Shown here piece by piece: positions 48,032 to 56,525 of a DNA stretch of 64,000 nucleotides (its first letter is position 1; every line of letters begins with the position of its first letter). The stretch lies in contig DWYP01000017.1 in the NCBI GenBank assembly GCA_019118605.1, positions 49,701-113,700 of the forward strand, written 5' to 3'. The notes under the pieces were generated by a model, which searched no databases, was not told where the DNA came from, and was given only the letters and a program-made list of their open reading frames with translations. A program made the position numbers and the translations under genes. This DNA is from Candidatus Alistipes faecavium. GTDB taxonomy: Bacteria; Bacteroidota; Bacteroidia; Bacteroidales; Rikenellaceae.

Positions 48032-48649
48032 ATGACCATCCTGCCCCTTGCCTACCTCCCTTCGGTGGAGTATTTCACGTGCCTGCAGCGCGACGAGTGC
48101 GTCGTCGACCTGGGCGAACACTTCGTCAAGCGCTCCGTGCGCAACCGCGCGCGGATCCTGGCCACCGACGGCGTGATGGAGCTCACGGCGCACGTCTGCC
48201 ACGCCAACCGCCCGGGCCAGCCGATGCGCGACGTGCGCCTCGACTATTCGAAACGCTGGCAGCACCAGCACTGGGGGGCGCTGACGGCCTCCTACGCCTC
48301 GTCGCCCTACTTCGAACACTACGCCGGCCGCTTCGAGCCCTTCTACCGGCGCACGTACGAATTCCTCGCCGACTACGACCTGCAGCTGCTCGAGTTGCTC
48401 TGCACGCTGGCGCGGGTTCCCATGCCGCGGCTCTCGGATCGTTACGTCGAGGCGTCGGAGGGGGATCTCGACCTGCGGCCCAAACACACGCAGGGCCCGG
48501 CGTTTGTCGCCGAGCCCTACATACAGGTCTTTTCCGACCGCCGGCCCTTCGCCGCTAATTTGTCGTTTGCGGATCTGCTTTTTGCGGAAGGCCCGGATAG
48601 CGTTTCGATTTTAGCACGTTGCCGACACGAAGCGTCATGCTGTCGGTGA
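48032..48649 (+). CDS. WbqC family protein
   Basis: A 205-residue protein with WbqC landmarks: AYLPSVEYFTCL at the N-terminus, KRSVRNRARI, GALTASYASSPYFEHY and the C-terminal EPYIQVF. WbqC-like proteins occur in polysaccharide loci and isolated near housekeeping genes; the biochemical role is unproven. It follows ispG by 56 nt. The last 95 bases overlap, in antiparallel sense, the 3' end of the GH2 gene. Confidence 0.82.
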   Translation: MTILPLAYLPSVEYFTCLQRDECVVDLGEHFVKRSVRNRARILATDGVMELTAHVCHANRPGQPMRDVRLDYSKRWQHQHWGALTASYASSPYFEHYAGRFEPFYRRTYEFLADYDLQLLELLCTLARVPMPRLSDRYVEASEGDLDLRPKHTQGPAFVAEPYIQVFSDRRPFAANLSFADLLFAEGPDSVSILARCRHEASCCR

Positions 48650-50585
48650 TCTCTCCGGCCGAGACCTTCACCCCGACCATACCCTTGACGGCCACCGAAT
48701 CCGAGCGGTACTGGCATGCGGCGTATTCGGTCATGGCGACCGTGTCGGCTCCGACGATGAGCTGCGGCATGCCCACCGAGGAGTAGACCCTGAAGCTCTG
48801 CTTCTCGTTGGCCCGCAGGGGGCGTCTCTTTCCGACGATATGCAGCGTGGGTTCTTCACGGTTCCACATCGCCTTGTAGAGGTAATAGGCATCCTTGTAT
48901 TCGCGCCTGTCAAGCGATACGAGCCCTTCGCCGTTGATTCCGTAGGGACGGCGAGCCGACCCGTAGTCGAACATGTTGTCGACCCACACGCCCCAGAAGA
49001 GCGAGTCGTTCTGAAGGTTTTTGGCATACTCCTCGTGAAAGCGCGTCTGTTTCTCCTCGGGCATCCAGTTTGTCCGCGGGTCGGTCTGCACGGTGTATGT
49101 CTTGTGTCCCGTGAACCCGGCGCCTCCGTAGCAGATTGCCGAGCGGAGGTGGGACCAGTTTTTCCACATCTGTTTCTGCCATACCGTCAGGTCGTCGGTC
49201 GATCCGCGGTTCCACCCGACGTTCTGGAGCCATACGATCAGGTCGGTGATGAAGTTTATCGCCCCGTCCTGGTTGCTGCAGGCGACCGTCGGGCGCGAGG
49301 GATCCATCGTGCGGGCCGTTTCGTTGAGTTTTCGCAGGTAGGGGGTCACGTCGTCGCCGCGGGCCGGGAGGCAGGAGAAGATGCCCCACATGATGACCGA
49401 GGGGTGGTTGATGTGCTGGGCGACGATCTCCTGGAGCTGCGTGATGCCGTTCTGTTCGAACTCCGGCATGGCATAATACGCCATGTCGCCGAGGAATTCC
49501 GAATGGTGCATCGGGATGTCGATCCACGACAAGATCCCCTCTTCGTCGCAGCGGTCGTAGAAATATTGCTCGTGGGGCATGACGGCCGAACGCACGGCAT
49601 TGGCCCCGAGCGTGCGGATCTGCGCCAGGTCGGCGTCGTAGTCCCGGGCGGACAGTGTTCCGCCCGAGAGGGCGTTGTCGTGGTAGAGCGTCACGCCGTG
49701 GACGGGTATGCGCACGCCGTTGATCATCAGGCCTCCGGAAGGGCTCACGGCGATGGATCGCAGTCCCGTCCGCACGGTCACCCGGTCGGTGATGCTGTCT
49801 TCGCCGATCGAGGCGGTCACGCTGTACATGGCCGGGTGTGAGGGGCTCCACAACTCGGGATTCTCGATCGTGAAGGGTACCGATACGGCCTTTCCTTCGA
49901 TCCGGGCCTTCAGGCTGCGGGAGAATACGACCTTTCCGGCCGCATTCTCGATGTCGACGCGGAGCGAGCAGGAGCTCTGATCCTCCGAGCAGAGGTGTAC
50001 CTCGACCTCTCCTTCGGCGCGTTCGCCGTCGACCGAGCGGGTATGCACCAGCACGCCGTCGGAACCGAAATAGAGCGGGGAGATGGCCGTGCGGTCGGTC
50101 ATGATGAGCTCCACTTCGCGGTAAATTCCGCCGTAGAGGTTCATGTCGGTCGATGTGGGGAGCACGTCGTCGCGGCAGCTGTTGCTCACGACGACCATCA
50201 GCGTGTTGTCGGTTCCGAAGCGGATCTTGTCTGTGATCTCGAACGTGAAAGCCGTGGCGCCGCCGCGGTGGGTTCCGATGTAGCTGCCGTTGACGAAAAG
50301 GTCGGCCACCGACTGCACGCCGTGGAATTTCAGGAAGATCCGCTTCGCGGCCCAATCCATGGGCACGAAGATGCCGTTCAGATAGTTGCCCGTTGTTTCG
50401 AGCCACTGTCCCTGTGCGGTCGGATCGGTGTTCCAGCTGTGGGGCAGGGTGATGTGGCGGGCGTTGTCGGACGTGCGCTCGGACTTGAAGAAGAACCTCC
50501 AGCCTTCGTTCAGGGGGAAGACCTCGCGGGCCTGAGCCGTTGCGACGATTCCTGCGAGCAGGAAAAGCAGTATGTAACGTTTCAT
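48555..50585 (-). CDS. Secreted GH2-fold protein with both catalytic Glu positions replaced
   Basis: A 676-residue exported protein (signal peptide about 1-19). It keeps the GH2 layout: sugar-binding jelly roll (FPLNEGWRFFF, GVQSVADLFVNGSYIGTHRGG), immunoglobulin-like domain, and TIM barrel from about 285 (PVHGVTLYHDNALSG). The expected acid/base motif after NHPSVIMW, usually SxxNE, reads GIFSC (C405). The expected nucleophile motif SEYGA reads ICYGG (C485). Both Cys are encoded by TGC and are not frameshift artefacts. It may be inactive, a binding protein, or use different chemistry. It has a strong promoter of its own. Confidence 0.83.
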   Translation of the reverse strand: MKRYILLFLLAGIVATAQAREVFPLNEGWRFFFKSERTSDNARHITLPHSWNTDPTAQGQWLETTGNYLNGIFVPMDWAAKRIFLKFHGVQSVADLFVNGSYIGTHRGGATAFTFEITDKIRFGTDNTLMVVVSNSCRDDVLPTSTDMNLYGGIYREVELIMTDRTAISPLYFGSDGVLVHTRSVDGERAEGEVEVHLCSEDQSSCSLRVDIENAAGKVVFSRSLKARIEGKAVSVPFTIENPELWSPSHPAMYSVTASIGEDSITDRVTVRTGLRSIAVSPSGGLMINGVRIPVHGVTLYHDNALSGGTLSARDYDADLAQIRTLGANAVRSAVMPHEQYFYDRCDEEGILSWIDIPMHHSEFLGDMAYYAMPEFEQNGITQLQEIVAQHINHPSVIMWGIFSCLPARGDDVTPYLRKLNETARTMDPSRPTVACSNQDGAINFITDLIVWLQNVGWNRGSTDDLTVWQKQMWKNWSHLRSAICYGGAGFTGHKTYTVQTDPRTNWMPEEKQTRFHEEYAKNLQNDSLFWGVWVDNMFDYGSARRPYGINGEGLVSLDRREYKDAYYLYKAMWNREEPTLHIVGKRRPLRANEKQSFRVYSSVGMPQLIVGADTVAMTEYAACQYRSDSVAVKGMVGVKVSAGEITDSMTLRVGNVLKSKRYPGLPQKADPQTTN

Positions 50586-50606
50586 GATGAACCGGTTTTG
50601 TCTGGA

Positions 50607-50637
50607 CAAAGATAATACATGTGTACGGCAAAATCAA
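50607..50637 (-). promoter_or_regulatory. Promoter of the GH2-like gene
   Basis: On the minus strand TTG (50637-50635), a 20-bp spacer and TATCTTTG (50614-50607), giving a leader of about 15 nt. A full consensus match. Confidence 0.75.
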
Positions 50638-50724
50638 GAGCCGTCGCCGGGGAATCCGCGGAGTGCATCCCGGACGCGGGAGATGTGCGGGATTTCCGCG
50701 CCGGGGAATCCGGAGGGGCCGCAA

Positions 50725-50756
50725 TTTGGGTCGTATCGGTAAAATGCTTATCTTTA
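50725..50756 (+). promoter_or_regulatory. Promoter of the cvpA-rsgA-trmH operon
   Basis: TTTG at 50725-50728, a 20-bp spacer and TATCTTTA at 50749-50756 (one mismatch). The start near 50763 leaves about 15 nt before the TTG at 50778, which supports that start codon. Confidence 0.65.
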
Positions 50757-50777
50757 CGCACCAAAAAACCGTCCGCC

Positions 50778-51302
50778 TTGAATGCAATAGATCTGATCGT
50801 CTGCCTGGTTCTGATTCTGGCCGTATGGAGCGGCTGGCGCCGGGGCTTCATCGTACAGATGTGCTCGCTGGCCGCGATCGTGACCGGGATATGGCTTGCG
50901 TCGCGTTTCGGGCTTCCGCTCGGGAGGTGCCTGCGCCTCGACGACGAGATCGCTGCCGCCGGGGGCTTCGTCGTCGTTTTCGTCCTGACGATCCTGGCCG
51001 TCGCCATTGCCGGGCGTCTGCTCCGCAAACTGTTCCGATTTGCCGGATTCGGGGTTGCCGACATCGTGCTGGGGATCATTGTCTCGATGGTGAAGTACCT
51101 GCTCGTGCTGAGTGTCCTCTTCTCGGCATTCGACGCCCTGAACGTGGATTACAGCCTGGTGGGCCCGCGGACGCTCGAACAGTCGAAGAGCTACCGTCCG
51201 GTCATGCGGCTTTCGGCCTCGGTGCTTCCCTTCCTGGAGTGGGTGGGGGACCGGGTTCCGGAGCATGCGGAAGCGGACGACGAAACACACGACGATGAGT
51301 AG
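50778..51302 (+). CDS. CvpA family membrane protein
   Basis: A 174-residue inner-membrane protein with four hydrophobic segments. The N-terminus NAIDLIVCLVLILAVWSGWRRGFI matches the CvpA pattern. CvpA is linked to colicin V production and purF regulation in E. coli; in Bacteroidota its exact role is unknown. The start is a TTG at 50778. It matches the conserved N-terminus and lies just after the promoter, whereas upstream in-frame codons do not resemble the family. It overlaps rsgA by 8 nt. Confidence 0.83.
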   Translation: MNAIDLIVCLVLILAVWSGWRRGFIVQMCSLAAIVTGIWLASRFGLPLGRCLRLDDEIAAAGGFVVVFVLTILAVAIAGRLLRKLFRFAGFGVADIVLGIIVSMVKYLLVLSVLFSAFDALNVDYSLVGPRTLEQSKSYRPVMRLSASVLPFLEWVGDRVPEHAEADDETHDDE

Positions 51303-52215
51303 GAGTTTTACCGCAGTGGTGGTCCGGGCTACCGGAAGCTGGTACGACGTGCAGCACGACGGCACGACCTACCGGGGGCGTATCCGGGGGCGTCTGCGCC
51401 TGAAGGGCGTGCGTACGACGAACCCGGTGGTCGTGGGCGACCGCGTGACGTGCGAGATCGACGATACGGGCGACTGCGTGATCGTGGACATCGTTCCCCG
51501 TCGCAACTATGTGATCCGCCGGGCTTCGAACCTCTCCCGGGAGTCGCATATCATCGCGGCGAACATCGACCAGGCGCTGCTGATGGTCACCCTTCGCTCT
51601 CCCGAGACGCCCACGGAGTTCGTCGACCGTTTTCTGGTGACCTGCGAGGCCTACAAGATTCCCGTGACGCTTCTTCTCTCGAAGCTCGACCTGCAGGACG
51701 CGGAGGCCGTTTCGGAGTTCCGGCGCGTGTACGAAGGCGCCGGTTACCGGGTGCTGGAGGTTTCGGCGACGGAAGGCTCCGGACTGGAGACGGTCCGGGC
51801 GCTGCTTGCGGGGTGCTGTACGCTGGTATCGGGAAATTCGGGGGTCGGGAAGTCGACGCTGATCCGGGCGATCGACCCGACGCTGGAGATCCGCACGGGC
51901 GAGATCTCCGAGAGCCACCACAAGGGCCGCCACACGACGACCTTCTCGACGATGTACCCGCTGCAGGGCGGGGGCTGGGTAATCGACACCCCGGGCATCA
52001 AGGGCTTCGGGCTGATCGACATCGACGACGCCGAAATCTGGCACTATTTCCCGGAGATGCTGCGTACGGCTCCCGGGTGCCGCTTCTACAACTGCACGCA
52101 TACCCACGAACCGGGCTGCGCCGTGATCGAGGCCGTGAAGGCGGGCGAGATCGCGTGGCCGCGGTACGAGAGTTACCTGAAAATGCTCGACGACGATGAG
52201 AAATACCGCAAATAG
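51295..52215 (+). CDS. rsgA: Ribosome small subunit-dependent GTPase A
   Basis: A 306-residue circularly permuted GTPase that checks late 30S maturation. The order is OB-fold, G4 (LLSKLDL), G1 (GNSGVGKST), G3 (DTPG), then a zinc-binding C-terminus (CRFYNCTHTHEPGC). The ATG at 51295 overlaps the cvpA stop (ATGAGTAG) and fits the conserved N-terminus; a further ATG at 51265 is in frame but lies inside cvpA. It overlaps trmH by 20 nt. Confidence 0.95.
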   Translation: MSRSFTAVVVRATGSWYDVQHDGTTYRGRIRGRLRLKGVRTTNPVVVGDRVTCEIDDTGDCVIVDIVPRRNYVIRRASNLSRESHIIAANIDQALLMVTLRSPETPTEFVDRFLVTCEAYKIPVTLLLSKLDLQDAEAVSEFRRVYEGAGYRVLEVSATEGSGLETVRALLAGCCTLVSGNSGVGKSTLIRAIDPTLEIRTGEISESHHKGRHTTTFSTMYPLQGGGWVIDTPGIKGFGLIDIDDAEIWHYFPEMLRTAPGCRFYNCTHTHEPGCAVIEAVKAGEIAWPRYESYLKMLDDDEKYRK

Positions 52216-52954
52216 CCCCCTGCGGTCGGGTGCCGGGGCGGGGTTCGCCTCCGAAGCCGGGGATCCCCGCGTCCATCCCTCTACGCCGCTTGCCGAACGG
52301 ATCGCCTTTCTCTCGGAGTTCACGACCCCGGGCCGCTACGAAGTGCTTCTGCGTGCGGCCTGCATGCGCACGCGCTACATGACGGTTCTTGCCGAGAACA
52401 TGTACCACGGGCAGAACGCCGCGGCGCTGATCCGCCACTGCGACGCCTTCGGCGTGCAGCAGATGCACACGGTCGAGACGCTGTGCGCGTTTGCGCCCAA
52501 CCCGGTCGTGGCGCGCGGTTCGGAACGCTGGGTCGACGTGCGGCGCCACGCCTCGACCTCCGAAGCCCTTTCGGCGCTGAAGGCGGAAGGATACCGCATC
52601 GTGGCCACGACGCCCCACCGCGGGGACGCCACTCCCGGGACGTTCGACGTCTGCCGCGGCCCCTTCGCCCTGATTTTCGGCACCGAGCACGCGGGGATCT
52701 CCGACGAGGTGATCGCCTCGGCGGACGAATTCCTGCGGATCCCGATGTGCGGACTGGTCGAGAGCCTCAATGTCTCGGCCTCGGCGGCGATTCTGATCTG
52801 CCAGCTCTCCGAACGGGTGCGGTGCACGGTCGAAGGGTGGCGGCTGAGCCCTTCGGAACGCGACGAGGTGCTCTACGGATGGCTGCGCCGCAGCGTAAAG
52901 GACTCGGAGGGGATCCTGCTCCGGAGATTCGGGGCGGAGGGCTCCCGTCCCTGA
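52196..52954 (+). CDS. SpoU/TrmH family RNA 2'-O-methyltransferase
   Basis: A 252-residue SPOUT methyltransferase. The trefoil-knot motifs are present: RHCDAFGVQQMHTVE (motif 1 region), FALIFGTEHAGISDEVI (motif 2) and IPMCGLVESLNVSASAAILI (motif 3). TrmH (tRNA Gm18) is the closest match; an rRNA target is possible. The N-terminal 30 residues (NSPLRSGAGAGFASEAG) are extra and the real start may be later. It overlaps rsgA by 20 nt, so the three genes cvpA, rsgA and this one are one unit. Confidence 0.88.
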   Translation: MRNTANSPLRSGAGAGFASEAGDPRVHPSTPLAERIAFLSEFTTPGRYEVLLRAACMRTRYMTVLAENMYHGQNAAALIRHCDAFGVQQMHTVETLCAFAPNPVVARGSERWVDVRRHASTSEALSALKAEGYRIVATTPHRGDATPGTFDVCRGPFALIFGTEHAGISDEVIASADEFLRIPMCGLVESLNVSASAAILICQLSERVRCTVEGWRLSPSERDEVLYGWLRRSVKDSEGILLRRFGAEGSRP

Positions 52955-52999
52955 ACGGTCTCCTGTCGGCAGGCATTGACTTGACAACAATACGATTCC

Positions 53000-54196
53000 A
53001 TGAATATCCTACGCAAACAGTTCCTTGCGCACGTTGCGCAAACCTCCCCGTCGCCGATGCTCGTCGAGGTGTCGCGGGCCGAGGGTTCGTTCTTCTACAC
53101 GCCCGAGGGGAAACGCTACTACGATCTGGTGGCGGGGGTCTCTGTGAGCAACGTCGGACATGCCAACCCGGCGGTGGTGCGTGCCGTGCAGGAGCAGGCC
53201 GCGCGCTACATGCACGTGATGGTCTACGGCGAACTGGTCGAGACGCCTCAGGTGTTCTATGCCGCGCGGCTGGCGTCGCTGCTTCCCGCGCCGCTCGAGA
53301 GCGTCTATTTCGTCAATTCGGGCGCCGAGGCGGTCGAAGGGGCGCTGAAGCTTGCCAAACGCTTCACCGGCCGCACCGAGATGATCTCCATGCGGCGTGC
53401 CTACCACGGTTCGACGCACGGTTCGATGAGCATGATGGGCGCCCCGGAGGGCGAGGAGTGGAAGGGGGCTTTCCGGCCGCTGCTTCCCGACGTGCAGTCC
53501 CTTACGTTCAACGACTTCGACGACCTGCAGCGCATCACGCGCCGCACGGCCTGCGTGCTGACCGAACCGGTCCAGGGCGAGGCCGGGGTGCGGACTCCTC
53601 AGACGGGCTATCTCGAGGCGCTGCGGCGCCGCTGCGACGAGGTCGGGGCGCTGCTCATTTTCGACGAGATCCAGACCGGACTGGGCCGCACGGGCGAGCT
53701 TTTCGCCATGCAGAAATACGGCGTTGTGCCCGACATCGTCTGCCTGGCCAAGGCGCTCGGGGGCGGCATGCCCCTCGGGGCCTTCATCTCGCGCCACGAG
53801 ATCATGGACACGCTGCAGCACGATCCCGTGCTGGGCCATATCACCACCTTCGGCGGACACCCTGTCTGCTGTGCGGCGGGCCTTGCGGCGCTCGACTACC
53901 TGCTCGGACACGACCTTGTGCGTCAGGTCGAGGCGAAGGGTGCGCTCTACGAGCGGCTGCTCTGCGACCACCCTGCAGTGCGGGAGATCCGGCGCAGCGG
54001 GCTGCTGCTGGCCGTGGAGCTGGGCGATTCCGCGCGGCTGTACCGCATTATGGAGCTCTTCAAGGAGGCGGGGATCCTGAGCGACTGGTTCCTCTTCTGC
54101 GACACGGCGTTCCGGATTTCTCCGCCGCTGACGATTTCGGAGGAGGAGGTGCGCGACAGCGCGGCACTGCTCCGCACGTGCCTTGACCGGCTTTAA
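53000..54196 (+). CDS. Class III PLP-dependent aminotransferase
   Basis: A 398-residue fold-type I aminotransferase related to acetylornithine and 4-aminobutyrate transaminases. It shows VYFVNSGAEAVEGALKLAKRFTGR, AYHGSTHGSMSMMG, LIFDEIQTGLGRTG and the PLP lysine in CLAKALGGGMPLGAFIS. The substrate is not identifiable; there are no arg genes nearby to support an acetylornithine role. It sits 45 nt after the methyltransferase and may be in the same transcript. Confidence 0.87.
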   Translation: MNILRKQFLAHVAQTSPSPMLVEVSRAEGSFFYTPEGKRYYDLVAGVSVSNVGHANPAVVRAVQEQAARYMHVMVYGELVETPQVFYAARLASLLPAPLESVYFVNSGAEAVEGALKLAKRFTGRTEMISMRRAYHGSTHGSMSMMGAPEGEEWKGAFRPLLPDVQSLTFNDFDDLQRITRRTACVLTEPVQGEAGVRTPQTGYLEALRRRCDEVGALLIFDEIQTGLGRTGELFAMQKYGVVPDIVCLAKALGGGMPLGAFISRHEIMDTLQHDPVLGHITTFGGHPVCCAAGLAALDYLLGHDLVRQVEAKGALYERLLCDHPAVREIRRSGLLLAVELGDSARLYRIMELFKEAGILSDWFLFCDTAFRISPPLTISEEEVRDSAALLRTCLDRL

Positions 54197-54295
54197 CCCT
54201 TTTCAGGCGGTTCCACGCGCCCGAAGGTACGCATCGTTCGTGCCGGAGAGCTTTTTACATGCTCCGCTCCGTTTTGTCGGGACTATCTGTGAAAT

Positions 54296-54335
54296 GTCCG
54301 GAGGCCTCTCCCACAATGGGAAGGGGCCTCCGGAC
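54296..54335. terminator. Hairpin between the aminotransferase gene and nfo
   Basis: The stem GTCCGGAGGCC / GGCCTCCGGAC (11 bp) encloses a smaller CTCCC/GGGAAG hairpin, between convergent genes. The T-run is weak. Confidence 0.6.
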
Positions 54336-54364
54336 GTGTTGTTGTGAGCCCGATTAGCCTCCGA

Positions 54365-55216
54365 CTATCTGGCCTCCGCGGCGAATGCCTTGAGTCGTGC
54401 GATCTCTTCGGCCCAGCGCGTCTCGTCGGGCGTCTCGAGGATCAGCGGGATGTTGTCGAAGCGCGGGTCGCGTGCGATGTAACGGAAACACTCCATGCCG
54501 ATCATTCCTTCGCCCAGAGGGGTGTGGCGGTCTACGCGGCTTCCGAGGATCTTCATCGCATCGTTCAGGTGCATGCCCTTCAGGTATTGAAACCCTACCA
54601 CGCGGTCGAACTCCGCGAATGTCGCCTCGCAGGCCTCCGCGGAGCGCAGGTCGTACCCCGCGGCAAAGGCGTGGCAGGTGTCGATGCAGACACCCACGCG
54701 CGAGCGGTCTTCGACGCGGTCGATCAGGTATCGGAGGTGTTCGAATCGGAATCCGAGGTTCGAGCCCTGCCCGGCGGTGTTCTCGATGACGGCCGTCACG
54801 CCGTGCGTGCGGTCGAGCGCGAGGTTGATCGACTCGGCGATTCGGTCGAGGCTCTCCTGTTCGGAGATCTGCTTCAGGTGGCTCCCGGGATGGAAGTTCA
54901 GGCGGTCGAGGCCGAGGGCCTCGCAGCGCTGCATCTCGTCGAGGAACGCCGCGCGGGATTTCTCCAGCCCCTCCGGGTCGGGATGCCCGAGGTTGATCAG
55001 GTAGGAGTCGTGGGGCAGGATCTGCGCTGCCGTGTATCCGAACTTCTCGCAGGCGCTGCGGAACGCGGCGATCTCCTCCGCGGACAGGGGTTTTGCGACC
55101 CATTGGCGCTGGTTCTTTGTGAAGAGTGCGAAGGCCGTGGCTCCGATCTCGCGGGCGTTGCGGGGTGCGTTCTCCACGCCGCCCGATGCGCTGACGTGTG
55201 CTCCGAAGTATTTCAT
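54365..55216 (-). CDS. nfo: Endonuclease IV
   Basis: A 283-residue AP endonuclease that cuts at abasic sites in base-excision repair using three Zn ions. It has the family opening [52 protein letters not shown] and GMHLNDA, which provide the metal ligands. The ATG at 55216 begins the conserved sequence; the in-frame extension to 55285 is not conserved-looking. It is a single gene. Confidence 0.95.
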   Translation of the reverse strand: MKYFGAHVSASGGVENAPRNAREIGATAFALFTKNQRQWVAKPLSAEEIAAFRSACEKFGYTAAQILPHDSYLINLGHPDPEGLEKSRAAFLDEMQRCEALGLDRLNFHPGSHLKQISEQESLDRIAESINLALDRTHGVTAVIENTAGQGSNLGFRFEHLRYLIDRVEDRSRVGVCIDTCHAFAAGYDLRSAEACEATFAEFDRVVGFQYLKGMHLNDAMKILGSRVDRHTPLGEGMIGMECFRYIARDPRFDNIPLILETPDETRWAEEIARLKAFAAEAR

Positions 55217-55255
55217 GTCGACGTGTGTGTGATCGGGAAGAATATTACTTTTTTG

Positions 55256-55263
55256 CAAAAGTA
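55256..55263 (-). promoter_or_regulatory. -7 box for nfo
   Basis: TACTTTTG on the minus strand, 40 nt before the ATG. No clear -33 element. Confidence 0.45.
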
Positions 55264-55284
55264 ACGAATCTGTAAATAAATTCA

Positions 55285-55292
55285 TAAATTTG
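55285..55292 (+). promoter_or_regulatory. -7 box for the DUF3078-S41 operon
   Basis: TAAATTTG, 34 nt before the ATG at 55327. The nearest TTTG is spaced too far (29 bp). Confidence 0.45.
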
Positions 55293-55326
55293 TGGGACGA
55301 AAATCCAATGCAAACGCCGCAGTGAT

Positions 55327-56496
55327 ATGAAACAAATTCCCTTGCTTCTCTCTATGATGACGACGTTGCTGGCATGGGGTGCGGCCACGGCGCAGATCTC
55401 AATCGACGAGGCCACCGTGCGGCCGGACCGGGTGCGTTTCCGCGACGAGATGAAATCGACGAGCGTCGATGCCGAATACTTCAGCCGGGCCCGCTACCGG
55501 GCCGAGCGCGCCGCGATCCGCAAGGAGCGCAACTATCTCGAGATCGGGGGTAAACTGCAGGGGACCATCACGTCGTACAACGATCCGTGGATCGCCGTTT
55601 CGGGCGGTGACAACTCGATCGCCCAGACCGCGTCGTTCAACCTGCGGCATGTTTTCCAGAAGAACCTCTTCTCGATCGAGACGCGCTTCAACGCCAACCT
55701 CGGATACAACCGGGTCAAGGTGGAGACGACGAACGACGCCGGGGAGACGACCAGCGAGGGTATCTGGTTCAAGACGCAGGACGAGCTTTTCATCTCGACG
55801 GCCCCGTCGTTCAAGCTGGCCAAGAACTGGTCCTACGGATCGACGATCCAGTTCCGCAGCCAGTTTGTCAATGGCTACAAGTCGCGCACCGAGCAGGAGC
55901 GCGCGGGGCTGAAGAGCCGCTTCATGGCTCCGGGCTACCTCGACGTCTCGCTGGGTCTGACCTTTTCGAGCCCGCACCCGAAGTTCCCCGTGTCGATCAA
56001 CATCTCGCCTGTGGCCATGAGCGCCGTGTTCGTGGAGAACGCCACGGTGCGCGGCAACGAGTGGGACGGGAAGAAGGGGTGGCAGGCCTACGGTCTGGCC
56101 TCGCTGGATGCGACCTCGAAATACGAGGGCGGCTCGTCCGTGCAGATCAATTTCGACCGGACGTTCGGCAAGACGGGGTACCTCCACTACCGGACGTCGA
56201 TCTACTCGTTCTACGGCTGGATCACCGACATCAGCCAGGGTAACCGGATCAACGGGTATACCGATTATAAAAACGCCTATGACAAGTGGGTCGAGGCGGG
56301 GAGCGATCCCAAGAAGATGCCGCACCTTCAGATCCACCCCACGGTGCGCTGGGAGAATACGCTCGATATCCGCGCGACGAAATTCATCACCACGACGCTG
56401 AGCTTCCAGCTCTACTACAACCGGGCCCAGAACGTCGCCGTGCAGACCCAGACGCTGCTGCAGGTGGGCCTGTCCTATACGTTCAAGAACAAATAA
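55327..56496 (+). CDS. DUF3078 domain-containing outer-membrane beta-barrel protein
   Basis: A 389-residue protein with a signal peptide ([22 protein letters not shown]) and alternating aromatic/polar beta-strands to the end ([32 protein letters not shown]), ending in the hydrophobic strand [13 protein letters not shown] typical of outer-membrane barrels. The [17 protein letters not shown] segment matches DUF3078, a Bacteroidota outer-membrane family of unknown function. The next gene, an S41 protease, follows after 29 nt, so the two may work together in the envelope. Confidence 0.82.
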   Translation: MKQIPLLLSMMTTLLAWGAATAQISIDEATVRPDRVRFRDEMKSTSVDAEYFSRARYRAERAAIRKERNYLEIGGKLQGTITSYNDPWIAVSGGDNSIAQTASFNLRHVFQKNLFSIETRFNANLGYNRVKVETTNDAGETTSEGIWFKTQDELFISTAPSFKLAKNWSYGSTIQFRSQFVNGYKSRTEQERAGLKSRFMAPGYLDVSLGLTFSSPHPKFPVSINISPVAMSAVFVENATVRGNEWDGKKGWQAYGLASLDATSKYEGGSSVQINFDRTFGKTGYLHYRTSIYSFYGWITDISQGNRINGYTDYKNAYDKWVEAGSDPKKMPHLQIHPTVRWENTLDIRATKFITTTLSFQLYYNRAQNVAVQTQTLLQVGLSYTFKNK

Positions 56497-56525
56497 CCTT
56501 TGCCGCCAAGCGGCTATTCAGATCC

